Below are positions 18,358 to 28,302 of a stretch of DNA of 64,000 nucleotides, piece after piece; within the stretch, counting starts at the first letter, position 1; every line of letters begins with the position of its first letter. The notes beneath the pieces are model-generated. The model saw nothing but the letters and a program-made list of their open reading frames with translations, ran no database searches and had not been told where the DNA came from. Source of the DNA: Brevundimonas sp. (lineage in GTDB: Bacteria; Pseudomonadota; Alphaproteobacteria; Caulobacterales; Caulobacteraceae); assembly GCF_029945885.1 (NCBI RefSeq), contig NZ_JAQSDK010000014.1, positions 124,001 through 188,000 of the forward strand, given 5' to 3'. The translations under genes and the position numbers were made by a program.

Positions 18358-18371
18358 TTGATTTGTGTCAA
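18358..18371 (-). promoter_or_regulatory. FNR/FixK-like box TTGATTTGTGTCAA
   Basis: Matches TTGAT-N4-GTCAA with 13 of 14 pattern constraints; it lies in AT-rich DNA upstream of the 36-residue gene and the lipoprotein. With the box centred at -41.5, transcription would start at 18323, 36 bases before the ATG at 18287. It is on the minus strand in effect, although the site itself is near-palindromic. Confidence 0.6.
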
Positions 18372-18415
18372 TTGTTATCGGAATTTTGACTTTTTCTCTG
18401 TTCGTTACACGACAT

Positions 18416-19440
18416 TCATAGTCTCCAGGCCAGGCCGCCGCTTGCCAGGCCTTCCCGGTGTTCGAACCGGTCGGCACTGAATCCGTACGCAAGTTCATAG
18501 TCCCCGTAGCCGGTCACGCTGTAGGCCGGCCGCAGCCGCAGCCGCAGCCGGACCCGCTCGCCGAGACCGATTTCGAGGCCGCCCCCCAGGCGCAGGCCTG
18601 TCCGCATTTCCTGGGCATTCACGGTCACACCGGAGGTGGCATGATCGATGTCAAAACGCGTCCGTACAGCCTCGACCAGGCCATAGACCAGGGTGGAATC
18701 GCTGAGCTACCGGCCCCCCGAACCGCGATCACGGCGGACTTGTCGTGCTCGGCCGAATAGATCCTGCCGCTCGGATCCCGTTCGATGTTCCAGTTGACGC
18801 CCGACAGGTCGACCTGATCTCGACCCCGGCATACAGGCGTCCGGACTCGATGCCGTAGCCGACGAAGCCTCCCAGCGTGGATCCGTGGCTGCTGCGGGTC
18901 GCGTCCAGCAGGGTGCCGCCGCTGCGGATCCCCTGGTTGTCGCTGGCAAGGGCACCATGGCCGGCCGCAACCCCGACATAGGGCCCCGAAAAATCCGTGG
19001 CCCGGCGGTCAGGGGTGTCCGTCGCCGGCGCGCGGAAACGCCCCCCCACCGATGCGGAACTGGGCTTCGGTGTTGGAGAAATCGTCGAATTTCCCGCCAC
19101 CCGCCGGAACGTCATAGTCTTCGTAGGATGTCACCAGATAGTCAGCCCGGATGAAGCCCCGGTCGCTGGCGGTGGCCTCGATGCCGACTCCGACTCCGGA
19201 CCCATCCGGTATGAGAACCAGGGGCGGACGGTGGCCATGACATCGTCGACCTCGCCGTTGCGGGTGACGGCGATATTATCGTCGTAGGCGGTTCCGGCAT
19301 CAATGCCGACATTGAGACCGGCGGGGCCGACGACCGGCGGCGGCTCCGAAGCCTCTGCGGCCGGGTCCTGGGCCCAGGCCTGCACTGGAAGGGTACAGAC
19401 GGTCAGAAGGAGGCCCAGTCCGCCGACCGAGCCCTGGCCC
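18416..19440 (-). pseudogene. frameshifted outer-membrane beta-barrel protein
   Basis: Fragments in different frames add up to one barrel protein. From the N-terminus: a signal peptide ending VQAWAQDP with GLNVGIDAGTAYDDN (about 19200-19420); DRGFIRADYLVTSYEDYDVP (about 19060-19190, other frame); FSGPYVGVAAGHGALASD and YGIESGRLYAGVEI (about 18825-19060); DLSGVNWNIERDPSGRIY (about 18705-18815); and a C-terminal piece ending LASGGLAWRL at 18416, the terminal aromatic-hydrophobic beta strand of barrels. At least four frame changes and one in-frame stop are needed. Also the start before the signal peptide is disturbed. The gene is decayed unless the assembly is faulty here. Confidence 0.8.
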
Positions 19441-19479
19441 TCGACCGAGACCTGGCCGTTGTGGGTGACGTTGACGTTG

Positions 19480-19510
19480 CCCGACCTTCCCGGAGCCCGG
19501 GAAGGTCGGG
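19480..19510. repeat. 14-bp perfect hairpin upstream of the pseudogene
   Basis: CCCGACCTTCCCGG (19480-19493) and its reverse complement (19497-19510), separated by AGC. There is no T-run on either side, so it may be a structural element or the leftover end of a lost sequence. The stretch 19386-19605 otherwise holds no intact gene. Confidence 0.7.
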
Positions 19511-19605
19511 CTGTCGGCCCGGCAGTCGCGCCGGTTCGATACCGATGATCCGTCTGCGGAGGCTTGCCTCTTGTGCTAGCGGCCGGACTGCCGAAAACTC
19601 ACCGA

Positions 19606-20670
19606 ATGCTGATTTTCGCCAACTACCCGTATCGCGATCTTTGGACCCGACGATGGGTCGCGCTCTGTCTGGCGTTTGCGGCCCTGGTCCTGGTCCTGGC
19701 CGGGCGTCTGGTTCCGCTTGCCGGCGACCGGGTCTGGATGCTTCCGCTCGTCGGCCTGGCCCTGGTCCCGGCGGCCCTGCCGGGGCGCGGTACGGTCCTG
19801 ACCGGCATGGCCCTGTCGATAGCCGCCGCCCTGCTGATCGCGCCCGGCGCCGACGCGATGGATGGCCCGGCCAACGGCCTGATCCTGGTGGCCGCCGCCC
19901 TGCTCCTCAGCCTGATCGCCGACGGGGTGCGGGAGGCCCCGGCCGCCCGGCTTGCGGCCCGGCTCGACCGACGCTGGCGCGCCAATGCCCTTGGGGAAAT
20001 GACCGCCATCCTCGCCCATGAATTGACCCAGCCCCTGACGGCGGCCGCCGCCTATCTCCAGGCGGGCCAGACCCAGCTGGGCCGGGCCGGAGCGGGCCAT
20101 GACGCAGTCCCGGCCTTTGAACTGGTCAGGACCCAGTTGAACCGGGCCGGCGACATCCTGCGCCTGCTGCGCGAACGGCTGATCCCGGGCCCGGGCGAGC
20201 GACGACCGGAGCGGGTCTCGGATCTGATGCGGACGCTCAGGCCCGTGGTGAAGGCGATGGGCGCGGCGGCGGGGGTCGCTGTGACCGTCCGGGTCGAGGC
20301 CCGGGATGACCGGGTCCTGGCCGACGGTATCCAGATTCAGCAGGCGATGCTAAACCTTGTCCGCAACGCGATTGACTCTGTCGCCGGACAGACGGAGCGG
20401 ACGGTGACCGTCAGGGGGCGATCCATTTCCACCGACCACTACGAGATCACGGTCGAGGATTCCGGCCCCGGGATGACGCCGGACGCATGGAACCAGACCC
20501 TGCATCCCTCGATGGACAATGCCCTGGACGGTCGCGGGCTCGGCCTGTCGGTGACCCGCACCATCCTGAAATATCACGACAGTCGCCTTGCCGTACTTTC
20601 GAACGCTGCGGGCGCAGCCGGTTTTCATTTCAGCCTTGCGCGGATCGCCGAACACGGAGTGTCGGCATGA
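19606..20670 (+). CDS. FixL-like sensor histidine kinase without PAS domain
   Basis: 354 residues from ATG 19606 (an earlier in-frame TTG at 19564 is less likely). The N-terminal 110 residues hold about four to five hydrophobic helices; then the phosphoacceptor block LAHELTQPL with His138, the N box LNLVRNAIDS, G1 DSGPGM and G2 GRGLGLS. The HELTQPLTA form of the H box is that of FixL/DctB-type kinases. No PAS or heme-binding region is seen, so oxygen would have to be sensed indirectly, through the membrane, quinones or otherwise. Its stop overlaps the ATG of the response regulator (ATGA). Confidence 0.87.
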   Translation: MLIFANYPYRDLWTRRWVALCLAFAALVLVLAGRLVPLAGDRVWMLPLVGLALVPAALPGRGTVLTGMALSIAAALLIAPGADAMDGPANGLILVAAALLLSLIADGVREAPAARLAARLDRRWRANALGEMTAILAHELTQPLTAAAAYLQAGQTQLGRAGAGHDAVPAFELVRTQLNRAGDILRLLRERLIPGPGERRPERVSDLMRTLRPVVKAMGAAAGVAVTVRVEARDDRVLADGIQIQQAMLNLVRNAIDSVAGQTERTVTVRGRSISTDHYEITVEDSGPGMTPDAWNQTLHPSMDNALDGRGLGLSVTRTILKYHDSRLAVLSNAAGAAGFHFSLARIAEHGVSA

Positions 20671-21290
20671 CGCCGTCTGTCTTTGTCATCGACGATGATG
20701 CCGATGTCCGTGATTCCCTCATCACCCTGTTCCGGGGTGAGGGCCTTCAGGCGCGCGGCTTCGAGAGCGGTGGCGACTTCTTCGATCGGCTGCCTGATGA
20801 TGTGATGGCCTGTGTCGTCACTGATCTGCGTATGCCGGGTATCGATGGCAGCGAACTGATCCGTCGCGTGATGGAACTGCGGGGCCCCGTCTGGCCGGTC
20901 GTGGTGGTCACCGGCCATGCCGATGTTCCTGTGGCCGTGCGACTGATGAAGGCCGGGGTCGTCGATTTCATCGAGAAACCGATCGATCCGGTTCAGCTCG
21001 TCGCGTCTGTCAGGAGCTGTCTGTCCCGCCTGATCGACGTCAATGCCGAACGGCAGTCCCGCGCCGCCACCGTCGAGCGGCTGGAGCGACTGACTCCGCG
21101 CGAAACCCAGGTCTTCGACGGGCTGATCCGCGGTCAGTCGAACAAGGAAATCGCCCAGGATCTTGAGATCAGCCCCCGCACGGTTGAGGTGTTCCGGGCC
21201 AAGATCATGGTCAAGACCGAGGCGGCCAGCCTGTCGGCCCTCGTGCGCATGGGCCTGCAGGTCCAGGGCGATCGTGGCTGGGACGCCTGA
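20667..21290 (+). CDS. FixJ-family response regulator
   Basis: 207 residues. Receiver domain with the acidic pair near DDDAD (9-13), phosphorylated Asp53 (VVTDLRMPG), Thr near 83 (VVTGHADVP) and Lys104 (IEKPIDP); then a LuxR-type HTH at about 140-200, LTPRETQVFDGLIRGQSNKE. This receiver-HTH arrangement and the motifs are those of FixJ/TtrR. It is coupled to the kinase by a four-base ATGA overlap. Likely acts on a promoter in this island or on a FixK-like gene elsewhere; binding sites were not identified. Confidence 0.9.
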   Translation: MTPSVFVIDDDADVRDSLITLFRGEGLQARGFESGGDFFDRLPDDVMACVVTDLRMPGIDGSELIRRVMELRGPVWPVVVVTGHADVPVAVRLMKAGVVDFIEKPIDPVQLVASVRSCLSRLIDVNAERQSRAATVERLERLTPRETQVFDGLIRGQSNKEIAQDLEISPRTVEVFRAKIMVKTEAASLSALVRMGLQVQGDRGWDA

Positions 21291-21305
21291 CGACCGGCGC
21301 GCGGT

Positions 21306-23409
<2,104 letters not shown>

Positions 23410-23424
23410 GGGGCCTCCCGGGGA

Positions 23425-23793
23425 TCAGACGGGCTGCAGACGCTTGACGGTATAGGTGTGCTGGGTCCCGCTGGCGGTCATCAGCGACACATACTCGCCG
23501 AGGACGAACGTCTCCTCGCCGAGGCGGAAGCCGGTCACGTCCTCGGTGTCACCCGGATCGAGATCGAGGATCCAGCGGTCGCCGGTGGTGTGGCGCAGTT
23601 GGCCGGTCGCCACCGTCGCGTCATCGACGAAGCGGCGCACGTGGCAGCGTTCCGGCTCGGCGTTCAGCGCGGCCAGGTCCAGCCGGCCCTCGGCATCCAG
23701 CGGGGCCACAAGGTCATAGCCGGACCCGCCGTCGCCGTGGGGGTGGTCGGCATCACGGGCCAGTTCAAGCCGGATATGCTGGAAGGCGGACAT
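23425..23793 (-). CDS. conserved protein of unknown function
   Basis: 122 residues, soluble, without signal or membrane segment. It is beta-rich: YDLVAPLDAEGRLD, HTTGDRWILDLDPGD and EETFVLGEYVSLMT, giving a possible small beta-barrel or barrel-like fold with HTYTVKRLQPV at the end. I do not recognise the family. In this operon it lies between universal stress protein 1 (20 bp upstream) and the quinone reductase (15 bp downstream), so it probably acts in the same oxygen-limitation response. Confidence 0.75.
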   Translation of the reverse strand: MSAFQHIRLELARDADHPHGDGGSGYDLVAPLDAEGRLDLAALNAEPERCHVRRFVDDATVATGQLRHTTGDRWILDLDPGDTEDVTGFRLGEETFVLGEYVSLMTASGTQHTYTVKRLQPV

Positions 23794-23812
23794 GGACGAT
23801 TCCTTTTCGGGA

Positions 23813-24631
23813 TCAATGGCTGAGCAGAAGGCAGACGGGGCTGTGGTCGAGCAGGGCCCGGGTCACCCCGCCCAGCGCCCATTCCCGCAGTCGGGCATGG
23901 CCGTAGCCGCCGGCGACGATCAGGCCGGCGGATTTTTCGTCGGCGAATTTCAGGATGGCATCGGCGCAGGACTCCTCGCCCCGCCCGCGAACCGCACCCT
24001 CGGCGGCAATACCGTGACGGCCCAGCCAGGCCACGACGTCCGCGAGGCGGGCCCGGGCTTCGGCCGTATCCTCGTCGTCGCAGATTTCCAGTACATGGGC
24101 GGTGCCGGTCTGGCGCAGCATCGGTACGGCGGCCGCCACCGCGCGCCGGGCCTCGCGACTGTCGGACCAGGCGATCACCGCCGGCCAGCCGATCGGCGTG
24201 CGGGGCGCGGCCGGCGGCACCACCATGACCGGGCGGCCGGCGGCCATCAGCACATCCGCCGGGTCGGGGCCGTAGAACGGTGCCCGGTCGGTGCGACGAC
24301 CGAGGATCAGAAGATCGGCGGCGCGCGACTGTTCGATCATCAGTTCAGCCGGGAAGCCGATGTGCCCGCGCCATTCACCGTCGGCGAGTTCGTGAAACCG
24401 GGTCTCGGCGCGCGTCACATTGGCCTCCGCCAGGTCGCGGTACAGGGTCAGGGCCTCGCCCATCATGGCCCCGCCCAGATAGGGGTCGCCGACCGGCGGC
24501 GGCACCGGGGCGCTGCCGGACACGCCGATCAGCCGGGCCTCGAAGACCTTTGCCAGGTCACAGGCCAGGGCGATGCGGGTATCACTGTCCAGACCTTCGT
24601 CGGCATAGACCATCAGGGTCTTGTAGCTCAT
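23813..24631 (-). CDS. universal stress protein 1 (two Usp domains)
   Basis: 272 residues from ATG 24631, preceded by AGGAG. The N-terminus MSYKTLMVYADEG is the first Usp strand; the C-terminal half holds the ATP-binding pattern GGYGHARLREWALGGVTRALL (Gx2Gx9G type), near residue 245. Length and the repeated folding pattern suggest two fused Usp domains, of which the second binds ATP. The gene heads a four-gene operon and shares FNR/FixK box 24682-24695 with the cytochrome gene on the other strand. Confidence 0.9.
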   Translation of the reverse strand: MSYKTLMVYADEGLDSDTRIALACDLAKVFEARLIGVSGSAPVPPPVGDPYLGGAMMGEALTLYRDLAEANVTRAETRFHELADGEWRGHIGFPAELMIEQSRAADLLILGRRTDRAPFYGPDPADVLMAAGRPVMVVPPAAPRTPIGWPAVIAWSDSREARRAVAAAVPMLRQTGTAHVLEICDDEDTAEARARLADVVAWLGRHGIAAEGAVRGRGEESCADAILKFADEKSAGLIVAGGYGHARLREWALGGVTRALLDHSPVCLLLSH

Positions 24632-24681
24632 GGCGGGGCTCCTGTTCCTTTCCATCAGACCGGGTCGCGGTCGCCGCCGCA

Positions 24682-24695
24682 TTGATCGGGATCAA
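24682..24695. promoter_or_regulatory. FNR/FixK box TTGATCGGGATCAA between universal stress protein 1 and the cytochrome gene
   Basis: Exact match to TTGAT-N4-ATCAA. If centred at -41.5 it gives starts at about 24647 for the minus-strand operon (16 bases before the ATG at 24631) and at 24730 for the plus-strand cytochrome gene (17 bases before the ATG at 24747). Either or both directions may be used. Confidence 0.8.
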
Positions 24696-24746
24696 TGCCG
24701 CTGCCGGTCCCGTATGGGACAAGGATATCAAGTGAGGGAACCGATC

Positions 24747-25142
24747 ATGTCACCAGTGAAATTCATCGCCCTGGCCCTGCTGGCCGGCTGCACCACCGCC
24801 CCGATGCCGGCGACGGATGCCGCGAGCCCGGGAGCCGGGTCAGCGATCGCCGTGACCGACTCGTCGATGGGCGGGTCTGTCGCCCGGGGGGCCGCCCTGG
24901 TCCGGACGCGCTGTGTCGCCTGTCATGCCGTCGGGCCTGTGGGCGACAGTCCGCTGGCCATGGCCCCGCCCTTCCGCGAGCTGGGCCGCCGCTATCCGGT
25001 CAGCAGCCTGCAGGAATCCTTCGCGGAAGGTCTGGTCACGGCCCATCCGGAGATGCCCGAATTCACCTTCGAGCCCGAGCAGGTCCGGGATTTGATCGCC
25101 TATCTCGAGAGCCTTGAGGACACCGGCCGCAGCGCCCGCTAG
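24747..25142 (+). CDS. class I c-type cytochrome lipoprotein
   Basis: 131 residues from ATG 24747. Lipobox LLAGC with Cys15, so the mature protein is tethered to a membrane on the periplasmic side. Heme motif CVACH at 56-60, and likely axial Met103 in HPEMPEF. This is a small, single-heme cytochrome c, and could shuttle electrons between periplasmic donors and a terminal oxidase or reductase. The ribosome binding site GAGGGA is present. It is divergent from the stress-protein operon and shares its FNR/FixK box. Confidence 0.88.
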   Translation: MSPVKFIALALLAGCTTAPMPATDAASPGAGSAIAVTDSSMGGSVARGAALVRTRCVACHAVGPVGDSPLAMAPPFRELGRRYPVSSLQESFAEGLVTAHPEMPEFTFEPEQVRDLIAYLESLEDTGRSAR

Positions 25143-25177
25143 GGACGGCGGCCGGGCCCGCGCGTCAACGCTGCCGC

Positions 25178-25300
25178 TCAGGACGGATCGTCACGGCGTC
25201 GCGGCAGGGCGGTCTTCAGCGCCGCCCAGCCCACCGCGATGATGAAGGCGGCGAAGACGGCGACGGTTCCGATGATGATGGGGACGACCTGGGCAGGCAT
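25178..25300 (-). CDS. 40-residue single-pass membrane protein
   Basis: Read from ATG 25298-25300 to the stop at 25178, preceded by AGGAG. The protein MPAQVVPIIIGTVAVFAAFI and on to PRRRDDPS has one hydrophobic helix, residues about 5-27, then a basic tail that would stay in the cytoplasm. It resembles in size the small accessory subunits of respiratory oxidases (CydX, CcoQ-like), though the sequence is not a clear member of either. An FNR/FixK box is 52 bp upstream, which would give a 17-base leader. Confidence 0.75.
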   Translation of the reverse strand: MPAQVVPIIIGTVAVFAAFIIAVGWAALKTALPRRRDDPS

Positions 25301-25351
25301 GGCGGTTCTCCTGTTGTGGCACCAGAAAATCGCGCCGGGACTTCATCCGCA

Positions 25352-25365
25352 TTGATCGAGGTCAA
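25352..25365 (-). promoter_or_regulatory. FNR/FixK-like box TTGATCGAGGTCAA of the 40-residue membrane gene
   Basis: TTGAT-N4-GTCAA. It lies 52 bp upstream of the ATG at 25300; a class II position (-41.5) gives transcription from 25317, 17 bases before the ATG. Also 6 bp beyond the stop end of the next minus-strand gene at 25371, so it is a true intergenic site. Confidence 0.7.
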
Positions 25366-25370
25366 GCCTG

Positions 25371-25799
25371 TCAGAACACCCGGTGCAGCACCGTGGCCCC
25401 CGAGGCCAGCACCAGGGCGGCCGTGTCCGGCGGGGTGTCCATGGGCCGCACCAGGCTGAGGCTGTCACAGTCGCGAATCTCGGCCACGCGCAGAACCTCG
25501 GCGATCAGGGCATCGGCGACAGCCGTCGGATCCAGCAGGTCGAAACTGATCAGCCGGTCGATCTGCAAGCTGGGTCGGCCGGCGAATTTGGGTGCAATCG
25601 CATAGAGCAGCAGGCCGCGCAGGCGGCCCGTCCTGTCGCGGGCCGTCAGAATGCCGCCGGTGGCCGGATCGGCCTCGATCCGATGCAGGGCCATGCTGCG
25701 CCAGTCGGCCTGCGACAGATCAGCATAGCCCAGACGCACCAGCACATAGGCGTCGTCAATGTCGTCGGCGACAAGATGTCGAACGGATACGATAGGCAT
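25371..25799 (-). CDS. conserved protein of unknown function, possible GNAT fold
   Basis: 142 residues from ATG 25799. Beta-strand pattern MPIVSVRHLVADDIDDAYVL, then GILTARDRTGRLRGLLLYAI (residues about 52-71), and IDRLISFDLLDPTAVADALI resembles an acetyltransferase core, but the acetyl-CoA loop is not clear. An earlier in-frame start (25847) exists, but it would reach over the FNR/FixK-like box at 25834-25847. From 25799 the distance from the box centre is exactly 41.5 bases, hinting at a leaderless transcript. It may belong to a set of proteins near fnr genes. Confidence 0.65.
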   Translation of the reverse strand: MPIVSVRHLVADDIDDAYVLVRLGYADLSQADWRSMALHRIEADPATGGILTARDRTGRLRGLLLYAIAPKFAGRPSLQIDRLISFDLLDPTAVADALIAEVLRVAEIRDCDSLSLVRPMDTPPDTAALVLASGATVLHRVF

Positions 25800-25833
25800 T
25801 TTGCCTATCCAGGGAATTTTCACCGGCTCCGCC

Positions 25834-25847
25834 TTGATCTCTGTCAA
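25834..25847. promoter_or_regulatory. FNR/FixK-like box TTGATCTCTGTCAA between the GNAT-like gene and the FNR gene
   Basis: TTGAT-N4-GTCAA. For the plus-strand FNR gene the implied start is 25882, a 28-base leader to ATG 25910, which is a natural arrangement for self-regulation. For the minus-strand gene the implied start is 25799, its ATG itself. Confidence 0.7.
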
Positions 25848-25909
25848 AAGCTACGTTTGCAGTTCCCCCCGATCCCGCTTAGATTGATCATCAAGGCCAG
25901 GATTGACCC

Positions 25910-26647
25910 ATGCTGGAAATCAGAACCTTTCCGTCCAACTGTTTCAGGCGAAGCAGCAGCATAGCTTGCGACACCTGCGGCGCGCGCGCGCTCAGCGTGT
26001 GCGGCAGTGTTGACGACACCGACCTGGGCCGGCTCGACGCCATGGCCGAACATGCCAGCTTCGCCGCCGGATCGGTCCTGATCCGCGAGGGCGATCCCGC
26101 CCGGCACGTCTTCAACATCACCTCAGGTTCGGTGCGGGTCTACAAGCTGCTGGCCGACGGTCGACGCCAGATCACCGGCTTCCTGTTCACCGGCGACTTT
26201 CTCGGCCTGGCCACCGGTGACACCTATGTGTTTTCGGCCGAGGCGGTCGAACCGGCCACGGCCTGCCGCTTCCGCAAGACCGAATACCGGGCCCTGATCC
26301 GCGACTGCCCGACGCTGGAGGCCACCCTGTTCGACCGGGCCAATCACGAGCTGGCGGCGGCCCAGAGCCAGATGCTGCTGCTGGGTCGCAAGACGGCGCT
26401 GGAACGGATCGCCACCTTCCTGCTGGACCTGCCTTCGCACGATCCGGCCCGGACCATCCCTCCGGGCCATGTCCACCTGCCGATGACCCGGGCCGAGATC
26501 GCCGATTATCTGGGTCTGACCATCGAGACGGTCAGCCGGGTCCTGACCCGGCTCAAGACCCAGGGTGTGATCCGCCTGGTCTCCCTGTCGGAATTGCGGG
26601 TCGAACAACCCGAGGTCCTGCGCGCTCTGGCCGACGGGGTCGGCTGA
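25910..26647 (+). CDS. FNR/FixK-type transcription regulator (Crp/Fnr family)
   Basis: 245 residues. The cysteines C20-x2-C23-x7-C31 (ACDTCGARALSVC), and C119 (TACRF), are placed as in [4Fe-4S] FNR proteins, so it is probably an oxygen-labile sensor of the FnrN/FnrL type; C11 is extra. cNMP-like barrel at about 45-130, and a C-terminal HTH (MTRAEIADYLGLTIETVSRVL) with the ExxSR form that reads TTGAT half sites. It is convergent with cydC (6 bp gap) and has an FNR-like site in its own promoter, which suggests autoregulation. It is the best candidate for the controller of the island. Confidence 0.93.
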   Translation: MLEIRTFPSNCFRRSSSIACDTCGARALSVCGSVDDTDLGRLDAMAEHASFAAGSVLIREGDPARHVFNITSGSVRVYKLLADGRRQITGFLFTGDFLGLATGDTYVFSAEAVEPATACRFRKTEYRALIRDCPTLEATLFDRANHELAAAQSQMLLLGRKTALERIATFLLDLPSHDPARTIPPGHVHLPMTRAEIADYLGLTIETVSRVLTRLKTQGVIRLVSLSELRVEQPEVLRALADGVG

Positions 26648-26652
26648 ACCCG

Positions 26653-28302
26653 TCAGGCGGCGACGCGCGCCGGCATCGACTCCATCAGGATCCGCCCGTC
26701 TGCCGCCAGGCCGGTGACAACCAGCGTCCGGTCGCACAGCGCCAGGGGGGCGGGGCGGTGGCTGACCAGGATCAACCCCTGGCCGAGGGCGGCCAGTCTC
26801 TGGTCCAGCCGCTCCAGCACCCGGGCTTCGGTTGCTGCGTCCAGCCCCTCGGTAGGCTCGTCCAGCACCAGCCAGGCGGCATGCCTGAGGCAGGCCCGGG
26901 CCAGACCCAGCCGCCGCCGTTCGCCGCCGGACAGCCGCTCGCCGTTGTCGCCCAGGGGCGTATCCAGGCCGGCGGGCATGGCCCGCACCCGATCAGCCAG
27001 ATCAGCGGTCTCGAGCGCCGCCCACAGATCGGTCTCGCCGGCGTCGGCGCGGGCCAGGGTCAGGTTGTCGCGAACCGTTCCCGCCAGCAGCCGCACGTCC
27101 TGGGCCGCATAGGCGAACCGCGCCCGCACACCGCGGACATCCGCGTGGGTCAGGTCGACGTCTCCCAGACGCAACTCGTCCGTAACCGGGTCGCGCAGGG
27201 CCATCAGTCGTTCGATCAGGGTTGTCTTGCCCGCGCCGGAGGGGCCGGTGACCGCCAGCCGCCGTCCAGCCGCGAGGGTCAGGTCGAGGGCGACAAGGGT
27301 GACCGCATCACCGGTCGGCACGGTCCCGGTCTCCGCCACCGGGTCGTCCAGCACCTCTCCCAGCCGCCGGACCGCCTCGGCGGCGGCCCCGGCCTGACGG
27401 AAGCTGGCCACCAGGGCCCCGGCGGCCTCGATCCCGGTCACCGCAGCCAGGGCGGCCAGGGTCACCAGCGGCAGGGGGCTGCCGGCGGAGACCAGCACCA
27501 CCCCGATGACCGTACCTCCCGTGACCATGCCCTGCCAGGCGGTCATCCAGCCGGCCGCGGCGGCGGCGTCGATGGTGCGGCGGTCCAGGGTCCGGGCCTC
27601 GGCGGCGATCTGTTCGACCGCCCAGCTCTCCAGCCCATAGGCGCGCAATTCCGGCGCGGCGGCCTGCAGGGCCGAGAACCGGTCCTTGAACCGGCCGGTC
27701 GCGACCTGCACCCGGGCACCGGCAGGGTCGGCGGCCAGCCGGCCGATCGCCAGTGCGCCCAGCACCGCCAACCCGGTCCCGATCCCAACGGTGATGGCCG
27801 CCCCGGATCCGGCCAGTCCGGCGAGGGCGATGGCGATGGCCCCGCCCGCCCCGGCGGCCCAAGGTGTGCTCAACCGCACGAACAGGGTCTGGATCGCATC
27901 CACGTCCTGGATCATCCGGGCCGAGGCCTCGCCGCTGGACAGGGCCCGCACCCGGCCCGGCGATGCGGCGGCGAGTCCGTCGAACAGGGCCGGCCGTAAC
28001 CGGGCCAGGGCCTTCAGGGCCGCCGCATGGCCACTGACCCGTTCGACATAGCGGGCACCGGTCCGGGCAATGGCCAGGAAGCGGATCGCGGCACTGGGCA
28101 GCAGATAGTTGAAGGCCCCGATGGCCGCGCCCCCGGCGACCCCGGCCAGGGCCGCGCCGGTGATGAACCAGCCGGACAGGCCCAGCAGCAGCACCGAGGC
28201 GGCGGTGACCACGGCCCCGGCCGCCGCCGCCAGCGCCAGACGGCCGCCCTGCCGGCGGCGCTGTTCGCGCATCAGCCGGCGGAAGCGGGCGACACCGGTC
28301 AC
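26653..28302 (-). CDS. cydC: CydC, subunit of the CydDC ABC transporter
   Basis: 549-residue ABC half-transporter. CydDC is needed to assemble cytochrome bd by exporting glutathione and cysteine and handling heme. Five to six hydrophobic helices occupy residues about 20-300; then Walker [16 protein letters not shown] (about 350), signature [14 protein letters not shown] and Walker [12 protein letters not shown]. The beginning [17 protein letters not shown] and [10 protein letters not shown] are those of CydC. It overlaps the cydD stop by four bases (ATGA). It is the last gene of cydDC and converges on the FNR gene. Confidence 0.93.
   Translation of the reverse strand: MTGVARFRRLMREQRRRQGGRLALAAAAGAVVTAASVLLLGLSGWFITGAALAGVAGGAAIGAFNYLLPSAAIRFLAIARTGARYVERVSGHAAALKALARLRPALFDGLAAASPGRVRALSSGEASARMIQDVDAIQTLFVRLSTPWAAGAGGAIAIALAGLAGSGAAITVGIGTGLAVLGALAIGRLAADPAGARVQVATGRFKDRFSALQAAAPELRAYGLESWAVEQIAAEARTLDRRTIDAAAAAGWMTAWQGMVTGGTVIGVVLVSAGSPLPLVTLAALAAVTGIEAAGALVASFRQAGAAAEAVRRLGEVLDDPVAETGTVPTGDAVTLVALDLTLAAGRRLAVTGPSGAGKTTLIERLMALRDPVTDELRLGDVDLTHADVRGVRARFAYAAQDVRLLAGTVRDNLTLARADAGETDLWAALETADLADRVRAMPAGLDTPLGDNGERLSGGERRRLGLARACLRHAAWLVLDEPTEGLDAATEARVLERLDQRLAALGQGLILVSHRPAPLALCDRTLVVTGLAADGRILMESMPARVAA

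Noticed and set aside
23803-23816. CTTTTCGGGATCAA as an FNR site before the 23425 gene
   Set aside because: Only one half-site matches; the gap to universal stress protein 1 is 20 bp and the genes share one operon.
25884-25894. TTGATCATCAA before the FNR gene as an FNR site
   Set aside because: The half-sites are separated by one base instead of four, and it lies after the implied transcription start.
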